Shown: piece by piece, positions 33,896 through 45,905 of the stretch
How the letters are laid out: each line of letters begins with the position of its first letter
How positions within the stretch are numbered: the first letter of the stretch is position 1
Source: Polytrichum commune
Lineage: Eukaryota > Streptophyta > Polytrichopsida > Polytrichales > Polytrichaceae
Reading direction: 5' to 3'
NCBI GenBank assembly: GCA_950295325.1
Contig: OX485803.1
Location: forward strand, 69,887,554-69,951,553
Length of the DNA: 64,000 bases
Translations under genes and position numbers: made by a program
Notes under the pieces: generated by a model
What the model saw: only the letters and a program-made list of their open reading frames with translations
What the model was told of the DNA's origin: nothing
Database searches by the model: none

Positions 33896-35806
33896 CTAAG
33901 CCACTCCCATTTGGTATGCCCCAGGAGGTCGTTCCTGAATGAACTTGCTGCCTCGCGTCGAGGCTCAATCACGTCGGTGAGGAGGTTGTGGATCTTTGAT
34001 TCTATTTTCCTGATTGATTTCATGCCTTCCGTTGGGAAAAAACTGCACGAATTTGACACCCGAAGTGTCACTCACATTTCTTGACCGGTGACATCTCAGA
34101 TTTCTTCAGAATCGACCTTTGTTCTAGATCATACATTTAATTGGGACTCTAATTTGCATCAAACTTAAGTTCTCCAAGTTTGTCATAAATAGTATGAGTG
34201 CTTAGAATGAACAATTCAAGTGGGAAAGAATTAAGTCCATCCTATGTTCATTTCTCTCGTAGGTCATAACATTTTGGAGCCTTGTAAGGACGCTCCCTTT
34301 CTAGTCTACCTTCAAAATCAAATCAATTTCTTGGAAGAATCAATGTCTTTGATTATGTCTGGATTGCAAGCATGACTGCTGAGAGTAGCAAACTCTCAGT
34401 ATTCGATACCTCTGAATTAATTGTTGCCCATCTTTGGACATAAGCCTTCTCCCATCTTCCTCTTCGACTTTGAACCACTGCACTCACAGAATCAACAAGT
34501 GAAGAGTCAAATGCTGGCTGTGTGACAGTAGGTCCAGAATACAGAATCAATATTAAAACCCAGACATGAAACTAGTGAATGAGACTACAGCAGTATGAAA
34601 GTAGGGACTTTGTAAACCATGATATCATATGGATAACCTTTTCACAGTCAATTCATCTTCAACATCAGGAGTGGCATTTTCCAGTAATTCCATGTGTTGT
34701 AGTCCTCCTGCCATTCACATCACAAAGTTCAAAACCTTCATGGACCATCTACTCTAGATGAGAAACTAAGGCATCTCAAGCTTGTCAATTGCACATGTCC
34801 TTGTCAGTATTGCTTTTCCGAAACCTACGCCTATAGCTAACCAGTAAAGAACAAAATAAGTATCAAGGGAGATAGCTAATCCATAGATTTTAAGAGTTAC
34901 ATACTCAGCATAAAGCATGTCAAAGGAAGCCATCAAGAGTGAGAATGACCTAGCAAACGGACAAACATGCAGCAATACCCAAATGGAGGCAACCCCTTTC
35001 ACCAGGGCCTATCCACAACAATCCGCATATAGGAAGCTACATTCCAGGACATGCCCGCTAACTTCAACAGTTCACAATACTGGATGCTAGTCCGAAAGTT
35101 TCTGAAGTAGACCAAACAGTGGTTATTTTATTTCTTCCACAGAGCTCCCTTTTATTGCTCAGAGGGCTTTCACAACTTTCCCAAGCTAAACAGTTTAGTA
35201 AGTGCATCCCACTTTGTTTCAATAACTCGTACTTTCAACAGATCGAGCCATGCCACACATCCCACTTCTATACATGAATATCTAGACATTCTCAACTTCA
35301 TACTAGTTTTCAATAGAAATTCTTCTAGATAATTCTTCATAACATGTAAATGAGTGGATGCAAACCTGCTCAGTATAAGTTTGGGGAGGAAACATGTCGT
35401 CCACCAGCTTGTGGAGTGATGTGTAAGATTTTACATCCACTCTATTGTTTACTGCAACCTCTCCCTGCACACCGTGAAAAAACCATCAACAGATACCTCC
35501 CATTCATCATGCCAGAGAGAACTATATGTATCTATCATCATACCCTTCCCAGGTGTAGTCAAGTAACCAAACTTTAGAACCATAGAACCAACACCAACAA
35601 ACACGAAACATTGGCACAGTATCACATCCGCATGGTTCCCTAATGGATCTCTACATCTCAGCAATGCTAGCTGTTTGCGATTGACAAAGAAAAAACATTT
35701 GGCTGGAACAATGTCTGCATACGCTTGCCAGCAAACCATGAATGGGCATCCAATATCATACAAGAACCTCACTGTCTGCAGCACTCCATCAAGAACCAAA
35801 CTCTAC
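33896..35806. other. Element interior of unknown origin
   Basis: No complete gene. Several short frames flanked by splice-like sites suggest more captured gene fragments, but I cannot name them. Confidence 0.35.
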
Positions 35807-37150
35807 CTTGGGATTGATGATGAATATTTTGCCCTTAGGGATGCCAACTTTCAGGTAACTGATTTTGTCAGTGTCACGGTTCCCAAAACCTGCATAAAAT
35901 GGGTTGCAGTCCTTGGGAAAGAGGTCCCGAATATCCTGATCACACAACAAAAATCATCACGCCAGTTCTCAACCTACTCCAGCATTGTCACTTTACCATC
36001 ACAAAGTATTACCCTCTTGTGATCTAAGCTACTCAATAGTCTTCGAATGTTGAAAAATGGGAAGAGAAGAATACCTGAAGGCATGCAATTTTGAATTCAT
36101 GGGGAGCTCGTCGGATAACTGTATGACCAGCAATGCACTGATTAGGACACACTATCCAGTGTTTTCACATAGAAGTTGAGTTTCACCAGCTTTAAATTAT
36201 CATGCTTGCTGTGCAACATCATAGCACAATCATAAACGTTCTGCAGCTTGAGCTATAGTCAATGATACACCAGGAATTGCCTCCTGCGAACTCATGCCCG
36301 CATTACATATCACTTTCTGCTGCAAGGTTATTACTGGAATTATGACCAAATCTCAATTTTACCAAATAACACTAACCTTCACGATACAGCGAGGGGAAGA
36401 GCCCATCAGGAGAAATAACCACCGGTCCATCTGGTAGAGCTTCTCCATCCTGCAATGCCAAAATTCAGAATCAAGCCTTCCTCGAAAACACCGTCATAAG
36501 GTTCCCTTAACCAGTTACTCCACAACCATAAACTACTAATAAACTAACTGCTTCAAACATCGCAGTGAATGCTAATGACCACCTAACTACACACAATGTT
36601 AGGCAATGCAACTTGTGCACTCCCGTGTTAACCCTCACACCTGCAGGAATGAGGACATAAATTTGAGTCCAGTCTGCTTCGCATTCAGCACACAACCAGC
36701 CTGCAATACTCCACCAACTCTAGGTAATACATACCTGCTTCAAATTGAACAAGAACTGTCGGGTGAGGTACGCCTGGGAAATTGCACGAGCACTTAAGAA
36801 CATCACCTCATAACCGTTCTCCTGTACAATTGCACAAAGCTCATACCATCAGCTTTTGTAGTGATACCAAACAAAATCGCACCACAGGTATTTCACCTTC
36901 TGGTTGTGTCAACACCGCACTCCATGAATAGAACAAGTGAAAAACCATGTCACACTCAATGCCAACATAGGTGCATAACATACTTACAGAGGAAGCACTA
37001 GATAACACCTTCCTAAAAATTCCATATCAGACAAACCATCTCAGATAATGGAGGAAGTCATGCATTTTCCACAAACCAGAAGTACCTTGATAGCAGAGAA
37101 AAGTCCAGTCCTTTCCCACCAAAGGCATCACCTGACCCAATACATATGAC
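35807..37150 (-). pseudogene. PAH-like: Captured exons of lipin/PAH (Mg-dependent phosphatidate phosphatase)
   Basis: Five minus-strand exons with canonical GT-AG borders spell the second half of the lipin LNS2 catalytic domain: 37150-37086 ('VLGQVMPLVGKDW', then 'LFSAIK'), 36821-36735 ('[17 protein letters not shown]'), 36449-36377 ('[17 protein letters not shown]'), 36118-36075 ('IRRAPHEFKIACLQ') and 35935-35807 ('[13 protein letters not shown]', '[13 protein letters not shown]'). Lipins convert phosphatidate to diacylglycerol. The exon with the catalytic DxDxT is absent. The first exon has lost about 18 bases between short repeats and shifts frame, and the final exon is missing. It is therefore a fragment carried by the Pogo element, not a working gene. 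Exon sequence is otherwise well kept, so capture is fairly recent. Confidence 0.9.
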
Positions 37151-37334
37151 CTGCAACACCACACGTTCAACTTTCATGTCATCAAGATACACTTAGCTCG
37201 CAGAAATCATATGCACTTTCAGCCCATATCTCTCTAGAGCCACCGAGCTCCTTGTGACAACAATTGTGTTACATCACCAACAACTTTGAGAGTCAGCAGT
37301 AACAACTTTCCGGAAGTTATGTAGGTCACATCAG

Positions 37335-37448
37335 TCCTTGCTTGCTTGCTTGCGCAATGCGAGATCATCGGTGCACAACAGTGAATGATGCTCCTTGCTT
37401 GCTTGCTTGCGCAATGCGAGATCATCGGTGCATAGCAGTGAATGATGT
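37335..37448 (+). repeat. 57-bp tandem duplication
   Basis: Two units 'tccttgcttgcttgcttgcg' ... 'gtgaatgatg', 57 bp apart, differing at two bases. Confidence 0.9.
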
Positions 37449-37630
37449 AGCCACAAGATTCTGCACAAGATCTGCACAGGAGTTTTCAGAATCTGAATGT
37501 TTACAAAACCCCCAGCCACCTCATGTGCACCTCAACAATAACTTTGCATCTCGATTGGCTCCTAGGTCATGAAGAAAAATCAACACGGTGCTCTGTGACA
37601 TAACAAATCTGATTCACAGAAGATACCTGG

Positions 37631-37905
37631 AGGTTGGCACACCCACAAAAATGTGAGGCGAATGTCACCAGCCTTGCAGAGGCCACCGGTGCTCGCGATG
37701 AATACTCCAGAAGGCAGGCTTGGGATCGAAATTTCACGATCAAAATCGACACCCACAAAAAAAATGTGGCAAATATCACCAGCCTTGTAAGGGACCACCA
37801 TTATCGCCGAATTTTTTTGGCCGAATTTCACAAGCGAATTTGACACCCACAAAAAAATCGGCAAACATCACAAGCCTTGAAGAGGCCATCGGTGCTCGCG
37901 GTCAA
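37631..37905 (+). repeat. ~108-bp imperfect triplication
   Basis: The string 'cacccacaaaaa' followed by 'tcaccagccttg' or close variants recurs near 37638, 37750 and 37848, with 'ctccagaaggcaggcttggg' in the first and third. Confidence 0.75.
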
Positions 37906-37956
37906 TGCTCCAGAAGGCAGGCTTGGGATCGGGCGCCGCTTCCCCTGGCCACTCCA

Positions 37957-38370
37957 ATGGCGGCTTCCTGCAGGATCTTCTTATGCTCATTGAGACGTTT
38001 GCTCCCATGCGACCCACGCGCTCGCAAGCTCAGCTCCATGCTACAATTCCCACGCGCACAAGCTCGGCGCCCTGATGTACACCGTGATTTCAGTTTTGTC
38101 AAGAGATCATGCTTGGTGTCAGCTCTGGTTTTAATAACTTCATGCAACTCGTGTAGCTTGTGTGGCCTTTCTGTGAGCTGTTTTCTCCACTTTTACGTAT
38201 GCATTACTGGTATGTGTCAGAAGTTTCATGATGTTCAACATAATTGGACTTTAATTTCACTTCTTTTCAACATGCTTTACCATGAATTTCCAAAAAAATT
38301 CGGCTTTCCTTTTTATAATTATTTTTCGCCGAAGCTGCCCTTAATGTACGGTATTCATGTGGATCCTTGA
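37957..38370 (+). CDS. Open frame with organelle-presequence-like N-terminus (doubtful)
   Basis: ATG at 37957 begins 'MAASCRIFLCSLRRLLPC', followed by an Arg/Ser/Ala-rich stretch without acidic residues, as in mitochondrial or plastid targeting peptides. The frame then becomes hydrophobic without a recognisable domain and runs through the right end of the Pogo element. It may be another captured first exon followed by its intron. Confidence 0.25.
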   Translation: MAASCRIFLCSLRRLLPCDPRARKLSSMLQFPRAQARRPDVHRDFSFVKRSCLVSALVLITSCNSCSLCGLSVSCFLHFYVCITGMCQKFHDVQHNWTLISLLFNMLYHEFPKKFGFPFYNYFSPKLPLMYGIHVDP

Positions 38371-38835
38371 AGCCTTTGGGTCCAATACATGCAATCAAAT
38401 TTGGTGTCAATTTGTGTTGAAGCTACGAATGTGCTAGGGGTTTGTGTTGAATTAAACTACCGAATTCAAACTACCTCTTGAAATGGGCTACCTAGTGAAT
38501 TTAAATGTGTTTGGCATGGAGTTTACATATATGATCTCATTTTTTAAAGCCTTCAGTACCGGTGGGACCTCATTTTGTATTCCGTATTGCCAATGGATAC
38601 GAATATTTGAGTTTGAGGTATTTGTGGTAGCTTGCCACCCCCACATAAAAGGATTCCATGAGCTAACATCATGTTAGTTGTCCATTCAGTGAAGATTCAT
38701 GACAATTTCATTGCCTCCGTGTCTAATGAATGTTTTCATCAACTAAATGTTCAGATAGCAACCATTTTTATAATGATGACACCCAATGTGAACCCATTGT
38801 GGGGAGTGTGTTGGCGCATCACCAATGTAAGGCTC
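38354..38835. other. Spacer between the Pogo and LTR elements
   Basis: No gene seen. Confidence 0.4.
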
Positions 38836-40412
38836 TGTGAGCCCAAGATTGAGCCCACATTTGGGGTTAACTCTTGAAACTCATAAAAAAACCTTAGGAT
38901 TGGATTTTTAGGAATTAGTCAAACATAAAAAGAGTGGATTGTGGAGTTGGATTGTGGTTTGAGTGTTAGGTTAGAATGTTAATTAATTATGAGAGGAAGG
39001 GGAAAGGGATTATATTAGGGGTAGCGGGTGTGTTTGGAATTCATACCTTAGAGTTCAATGAGCTGATTTAATTAGGCAAGATTAGGTATGGGCGGTGTTT
39101 GTTTTAGGAAAGGGGGGGAAGCCGTACCCCTAGAATTTTCGGGAGCTCGGGATCGAGACTGTGGAAGCGGTTGGAGGCGGTGTGTGTGTGTGGTGTGTTG
39201 TTCCAGCAAGAAGAGAATCGGGAGACGGGGGCTGGACTGCGATGGTTGTGAGCTGGGAGTGACCGGCTGGAGATTGATACGCATACGGCGACCTCCTAGG
39301 ACGGGGAGGGGATACCTGGTAGGAAGGTGGAATATCATAATGCCGAGGAGGAACCAAGGAAGAGCCAAGGAAGGGAGAATGCGCTGCGGCGGTCTCGGAT
39401 GCGGCAACGTCTGCAAGCGCGAATTGAAGAAAGGATGCACCACCCTGGGGCGGTGTGATTAGTCTACGCCAGAGGCTACGGTTAGCCAACAATGGAATTC
39501 GCAAAGGGGGGGGCAATGGCACCCAATGCCGAAGTGTATGTGAACGCCGCGGTAGAAACAGGGGTTTTGGATTGATCCAGGCAGGTACCGAAGGAAGGAT
39601 CTAGTATGAAGTATGAGAACGAGGGTTAATCAATTATCAGTGGAAGGGGGCATATTCACAAGGAATGTGTGACACTTCCAGCAAGGAGAGGAGTCGTCTC
39701 CCTGTGGAATTCGATTGTGAATCAGCCACGACCAATGCGGGTAGGATGAAGGGACGATTGCAGAGATGCAAACTCCAGGGGAGGGGATCCAGCTGAGGCA
39801 TTCGCACGATCTCACTAGCAATCTGGAGCGAGGCAGTCAGGGTAAGGGTGATGGCGGAGCTGCATTCCTTACAGTAGGGACTGGGAGCATCTCGAGGGGG
39901 TAGGATTGGCGACCTTGGTACGAGGTTGGGTTTGCTGGTAATTCAGGGTTCTGGGGGCAACCAGCAGCCATAGCAGAAGGGGCGAAGGCAGGACCGAACT
40001 GGTGAGCCCAACAGTTGGGTGCTGGCCCGTGACTGAAGCCATTCCAGGGGGCAAGGCACAGCAGCTGCAGAGGGTGCTGAATGGTGGGTCACCTTGGCAG
40101 GGTTTACAATTAGATGGAGGGTAGGTTTGGTGTTTAATTTTATTAGGGGGGGGGGTTAATGAGGTAGGTGTGTTAGGATGAAGCAGGGTTTGGAGTGATT
40201 AGGGATAGGATGAGAGAAATATGTGTGAGGACAAAAAACATTTCTTAATGTTTGTAAACACGTATTTTGGAAGTAAACCACGTAGTATGAAATTGACTGG
40301 TGCACAGGACAAGTTCGTATCCTAAACATTAAAGTGTAATCAATTAAGCAAATGTTAGTCATGAACCCTCACCTGGACTACGACGCCTAAGGGTGGAGGT
40401 TTGTGGCTGACA
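38836..40412 (+). repeat. LTR (A), TGTGAGCCC...GGCTGACA
   Basis: It starts with the family signature tgtgagcccaa and ends 'ctggactacgacgcctaagg' ... 'ggctgaca'. A TGGT-starting, primer-binding-site-like string follows at 40417. It appears to be the 5' LTR of the gag-bearing element. Its matching 3' LTR (48067-49241) is shorter, and I see no target duplication joining the pair. Confidence 0.65.
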
Positions 40413-42544
40413 TAAATGGTGCGTCCGCTAGGAGTGAAGCGGGATTAGGAGACAAGACTTGGAGACAACTAGGAAAGACTTGGAGGCACGACCTTGTGAG
40501 AGAGGAAGGAGCATTTGGTAAATGGTAAGTGTTCACATTGGTTTTTGAGTTTGGGTTTAATTAGATTAGTTTCATTTCGAATTCTTTCCTTGGAATGAAT
40601 TGCATTGTGATTTATGCAATTTTGTTTTGAGGAAGGAGCACGGCTAAGGTATGTCCTAAATTCTCTTGGGAATGGCATAAGGACATAACACTAAGCTTGC
40701 GATCAGTAACTCACTAAAATCTTAGAGGGAGAATTAAATTTAGGAAGAGTCAACTTCAATGCTCATCTTTGGGTGAGTCTCCAAGTTAGGGGATTTTTGA
40801 ATTTGATGAGTAGACTAGAATTGTTAGCTTAGAGTTGTGGTGTTGATGTCACCTTGAGTCACGGTCGAGGGTAAGTGCTAATGTGCAGGGGAAAGCAAAT
40901 TGCTTGAGGTATGACATTCTTCAAAGTGAAATTGCTAAATAATTAAGGAAGGATTTTAGTACCTGTCTTTGTCGTTATTTGTTGTAGAGGGTAATTCCCT
41001 AGTCATAGCATTGTGTTGGGGACGAGAGGGTGATGCCTTGGTCTTTAATGCAGTTATGAGCCCAAAAGGAGGTCCCACATGTGCTCTTATGCTCTCAAAG
41101 TTATAAAAATTTAGGATTCGAGGTTGATTTGAATTGAATAAAACTTAAAAAGAATGTTAGTTTAAGTTGTGATTAGAATTGGGGTTAAGAGGGTTAGTTA
41201 ATACTCAGTATTGGAAGGGATTAGTTAGAATTGATTAAGATTAAGTTAGGAGGGCTTGAACCTTAGCCTTAGGGGGAGCTAGGATTTAATTGACCTTGAG
41301 AGGATCTTTGTTGTTCGTTTTGGGGATATTCCGGCATGATCCCTAGAATTTCCAGGGACTAAGGAGCTGGCGGTTCAGCGGTTGGTAAAGGGGAGCCGGC
41401 AGTCCTCTCTCTCTCTCTCTCAGTGCCTGGCGGCGGAGGCTCCAGGAGTAGAGCCGGTGGCTTAAAGCCGGTTGAAAAATCTGGGTTTGAGGCGGTGGGT
41501 TGAAGTCGGTTGAAAGGAGCCTGGTTAATGGGCAGCTGGTTTGTATGCAGCTAGGTAGTAAGGAGAGGAAGGCTGCAGGCTGGTGTTGGTGAATGGCCGT
41601 GGCTGGTTGAAGGTTAACACAAGAGCAGCAGCTGGTTGCAAGCTAAAAACATTAGAGCTGCAGCTAAGCTAGCGTTGTCAGTTGGAAGATGAATCAGTGA
41701 GGGATCAATAGGATGTGGGAAGACCTAGGGAGATTTTGATTGCAGGGTCAAGGGAAATTAAGATGATTGTGCAGGGCCTCAATTGGCGAAGAATTACATG
41801 GGTAAGGAGGTGCTTGTATGGTCTCACTGTGATCCACAACAGTGTTGGGTGGAATTGTGGACACTGTGGAGGAACAGTGAGATCAAGACTCAGCTGTGTC
41901 ATCCACATTACCACAGTGAGAGTGAGGAGCTTGAAGAGAAGGATAATAATCTCTTGGATACTGGAAACAAATTGCCCAGGTACCGTACAAGCGTGCAATG
42001 GGTTTTGGCATCCACAGCCTCATGAGCTGGTTGAAGGGAATTCAACTAAGGATTGGCGAATTCGGGGAAGTCAGCATTGCATGAGGGTATGCAGTAAGAT
42101 TCACTCAGGTTTGGGCCCAGTCGGAAGGTATTACAAGGTTGCAGAGTCGTATGCAGGCTGCTTGAAGCAACCCGAACCCTAGACCAATTGTGAGCCCAAA
42201 ATGGTGCCCATATGTGGTGATTAACTCTTCGAAACCAATTTTAGTTTGACTTTGATGTGTTATGATTATTCACAAAACATAAAAAGAGTGAAGTGTGGTT
42301 TGGATTTAAGTTTAGGCTTTAGAATGTGTTGTGTGATTATTTCAAGGTTGAATTCAATAAGAGTATGCCTTGATATTGTGAGTAGGGGGTAAGGTGAAGC
42401 AAGGTGAGCTCCGCGGGTTAAATGCCCACTTTTGGATCCACTTTGGTAGTTTAGGAAGAAGGAAGCTTGGTGGAAGGGGATTAGTCCCTACTTTGAAGGT
42501 GAAGGTTAAGGGATTGTGATTGGAGGTGCTAATCCTCTCACCCT

Positions 42545-42586
42545 ATCCTCACCTCTCTCTCCCTCTCTCCCTCTCTCCCTCTTTGC
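42545..42586 (+). repeat. CT-rich microsatellite
   Basis: Tandem 'ctctctccctctctccctct' tract. Confidence 0.9.
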
Positions 42587-43920
42587 TACTTAAGGTGGTT
42601 TCCCTCTCATTTTCCTCTCTCTCCATCAAGCGTTCTCAAGGGAGCAAGCTCTTAAGAGCTTGAGCCACGTGTGTGGATTAGTAGTTTTTAGTAAAGTTAA
42701 GTAGTTGAGCTCTCTCTCCCTCGATACCTCCCAAGTGAGTGAGCTCTTAGAGCTTGAGATTGCCTGTCGCGCACCTCTCCATGAGGAGTGCCCGAAACAC
42801 CATGGGCACAAGGGGGACCCCGGAGTGACACCCGGGACTTGTGGCGCCGTTGGTGAGAGGGCCCAAGTGATCCTAGTGTGGGTGAGGGCCCCGGGCGTTG
42901 GGAACGCCTCCCACCCACGGAGACTAGGAGGCACAAGGGTAAGGCCATCAGCTATGCGTAGCTCATGGCGTGGTGATTCTAGAATGCTCAAGAACACCTC
43001 AATCGGAGGTGTGAGCTAGGAGTTATGGCCATTTGAGTGGGGCGCTGTCCCGGGACAGCGCCCTGGTACAGCAGTGCCTGGGAGTGATTCCCGGGACTGC
43101 CAAGGTTCAAACAGGCATAACTTCCTCAATACTTGCCCGAATGGGGCAAGTGAGGAGTCCATCGGCATCTACGTGAAGCGTAGATGAAGATGGAGTGGTT
43201 GGTTGTTATGATCAAACATCATACAAGGAAGTTATGATGGTCTGAAGCTGCTGGGGGGGTTCTAGGCCCAGCAGCTAAAGGAAAATGTCCACTTGGCCCC
43301 AACTCTTGGTAGAGAGACAAGAGGTTGGTTGACGGTGGGTAGGGGCCCCGCATGAAGTCCTAGAGGCTTATATGGGTGAGGTGGTGTGGCCTCACCCACC
43401 CGAGGCCGAACGGCAAGGCCTCCATGGGCATTGGCCCATTGTGAGGCCATAGTTGCCTAGTATGGTTCGGGTTGTTGTAGTGTTGCTCCGGCAATGCGAT
43501 GATCAACATGGGATTGGACTTCCATGGATGGAAGTCCACATCTAGGAATGGGTTACCGATTAATGGGTGAGTCCCGAAAGCAAAGTAGGAGGGTTGGTTC
43601 CCTCCTATGAACTATAAGGTCCGGGGCAGGAGGAGCTAACCATTAGCATGGCGGTATGCGAATGGTTAGCGCTCGTAACCTTTGCTAGAAACGAAAATTG
43701 GCAAGATTGCTTAGGGGGCTAGCAAGGGTTGCGACATTGCCTAGGAGGATTAGGGGCTAGTTTAGTGAAATTAGTGGGATATGTTCATTCATTGGTTAAG
43801 GGACTAGAGGAACATTCAATTAATCATTAGGGGTTGAGAGTAGTTGTTAGGACTTATTAGACATCTGCCTAAACAATGTTGGGGAACCGAGTTTATTTGC
43901 TGCTGGGTAGCTGGACTGCA

Positions 43921-44490
43921 CAAGTTAGTGCTGCTGGGCAGCTGACTGCACCAAGTTAGCGCTGCTTTGCTGCTGGGCAGCTGACTGCACCAAGTTAGCG
44001 CTGCTTTGCTGCTGGGCAGCTGACTGCACCAAGTTAGCGCTGCTTTGCTGCTGGGCAGCTGACTGCACCAAGTTAGCGCTGCTTTGCTGCTGGGCAGCTG
44101 ACTGCACCAAGTTAGCGCTGCTTTGCTGCTGGGCAGCTGACTGCACCAAGTTAGCGCTGCTTTGCTGCTGGGCAGCTGACTGCACCAAGTAGGCGTTGTT
44201 TTGCTGCTGGGCAGCTGTCTGCACCAAGTTAGTGCTGCTGGGCAGCTGACTGCACCAAATTAGCGTTGCTTTGCTGCTGGGCAGCTGAGACGGCACAAGT
44301 TAGTGCTGCTGGGCAGTTGACTGCACCGAGTTAGCGCTGTTGGGCAGCTGAGAGGGCACAAATTAGTGCTGCTGGGCAACTGACTGCACCGAGTTAGTGC
44401 TACTGGGCAGCTGGACTGCACCGAGTTAGCGCTGCTGGGCAGCTGAGAGGGCACAAGTTAGTGTTGCTGGGCAGCTGAGATGCATAATTT
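43921..44490 (+). repeat. 39-bp minisatellite
   Basis: Units 'ctgctgggcagctgactgca' ... 'ccaagttagcgctgctttg' repeat at exactly 39 bp (13 codons) for about six perfect units, then degrade into shorter 24-30 bp variants. The open frame it creates on the minus strand, a periodic Gln/Ser/Ala peptide, is a by-product. Confidence 0.95.
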
Positions 44491-45905
44491 AGTGTTGCAG
44501 GTTAATTAGGTTAATTAGCCGGTTGGCTAGTTTAGCAAACTAAGGTTAAGATTAAGTAGAGGATGCCACTAAACTAGCCATGAGGGTATTAGACCATTTG
44601 TAGTTTAAGATAGTTCCTAGACAAGTGTTAAGCTCAATAGGGTAGGCGATGTGTGGGTGGAAGTCACATGTGATTGCATTTAATATTGACTATGGAGTAA
44701 AGTGTTTCTTAACACTTATACACTCTCAATCAGCATAATTCACGTGCACAATCAATGGAGAATGTGAAGGACTCTTGCAATGGCAAGATAAATGGGGTGA
44801 CGATCAAAAGAGTGAGGGGAATGTCCGTAAGGGCATGTGCTGCTAAAGCCGCGGGTTGGACTCTTGAGAAAGCTAACTCTACCACAAGCCAAGAGGCTAA
44901 CATTAATAAAGCACAATGAGTGATACCATATGTGAACATGAAAATTACCTTGCACATGGTTCAATGTTGGAATAGACACATGTGATTCTCAAAGACATCA
45001 CCCGGACTAGGACGCTAAAGGGGGGTGGATTTTGCCTCACACCAATTAACCCACACCCAACAGTTGCCGGTTAGCACACTCCCAGATATTCCGGCAACCT
45101 TGCTGGATAGCCACCGAGGGACAGGGTGACGGTTGACGGGCTCAAGGCTTCGGCAGAACAGAACTTAGTCAACTAGCTGAAGACTGAGGTTGTAGGGATT
45201 AACCGAAGGTTGAGTGGGAATAATCAGGGGGTAAATAGTGGTGATTTAGGACATATTGGTCACATCTTGGGACTAGGCATTAATCATAGTTTAGTGGGAT
45301 TAGGGTAGGAGTTGGATTTATTGGTAGGATTAATGAATTGTTTAAGAGTTTGGCATGTATTGAGTAAGCAAGGGTATGTTAGTGTGAAGGATGTGGAGTG
45401 TGAATGAACACAAGGCTCTAGAGTGTTTGTTAACACTAATGCCTTGTATTATTTAATTAAAAATTAAGAGATTTACAACTGACTGCACCTTAAGGGGGGG
45501 CATGGCTCAATAACCTTGTGTGAGACAGTAGGGCTAAATGAATGTTGGCTTTAGGCTCTCACCTGGACTAGGACGCAACCAAGGGTGAGAGTTTTGGGCT
45601 AATAGCAGTGCATGGCGAAGGTTAGCCCCTCACTCTCAGTATTGTGGTGAGTGTCAGTTGGAGGGAGGGTTTTAGAGGTGATGCTCTAGCCCAACCAAAA
45701 ATTGACATGAACATGCCTATCCTATGTTTGGAATTTTTCATTTAAGTGGGCTTACAAGTTCTCTTCCTCACCTCCTTAAATTTTAAACCACATCAAGAAA
45801 ACTGAAAACATTAATGAGTGAAGATAGTGAGGACTATGTGTGGTCAAGTGAGGGTTGATCGACTCCTTGGGGAATGCAAGGTAAAACTCGATCCCAAAAC
45901 CAAAG

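Larger units (their letters stand above)
31502..38351 (+). mobile_element. Pogo-type (Tc1/mariner) element, 6.85 kb, with captured gene pieces
   Basis: The terminal repeats CCGTACGTTAAGGGCAGCTT continue CGGCG, pair with one mismatch in 25, and are flanked by TA on both sides, the target duplication of Tc1/mariner elements. Extra TTCGGC motifs lie just inside each end. The left 2 kb encodes a Pogo-like transposase. The right 4.5 kb is not typical for the family and includes pieces of host genes (GDP-mannose dehydratase, lipin/PAH). Confidence 0.8.
42189..45041 (+). mobile_element. Solo LTR (B), TSD CCAAT, with extra internal material
   Basis: It starts tgtgagcccaaaatggtgcc, ends 'cccggactaggacgctaaag' ... 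'gcctcaca', and CCAAT flanks it on both sides (42184-42188, 45042-45046). At 2.85 kb it is over 1 kb longer than related LTRs. The excess includes a GC-rich block with 'tggcgccgttggtgagag' at 42842, which resembles a tRNA-Asp-type primer-binding site, and the 39-bp minisatellite. It therefore probably holds a further, third-level insertion. Confidence 0.8.
41055..45604 (+). mobile_element. Solo LTR (D), TSD GCAGT, split by a nested solo LTR
   Basis: It begins tatgagcccaaaa, ends 'ggacgcaaccaagggtgaga' ... 'gggctaata', and is flanked by GCAGT at 41050-41054 and 45605-45609. Removing the nested 42189-45041 copy and one of its 5-bp duplications leaves about 1.7 kb, the usual length of this LTR family here. 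Confidence 0.8.

Noticed and set aside
33811-34071. 86-aa minus-strand protein over the dehydratase fragment
   Set aside because: It reads antisense to the recognisable dehydratase motif and continues into unrelated sequence.
35449-35799. 116-aa minus-strand frame as the last PAH exon
   Set aside because: Its residues do not match the lipin C-terminus that should follow 'IFIINPK', so I end the fragment at 35807.
43925-44296. Gln/Ser/Ala-rich protein on the minus strand
   Set aside because: It is the 39-bp minisatellite read in frame.
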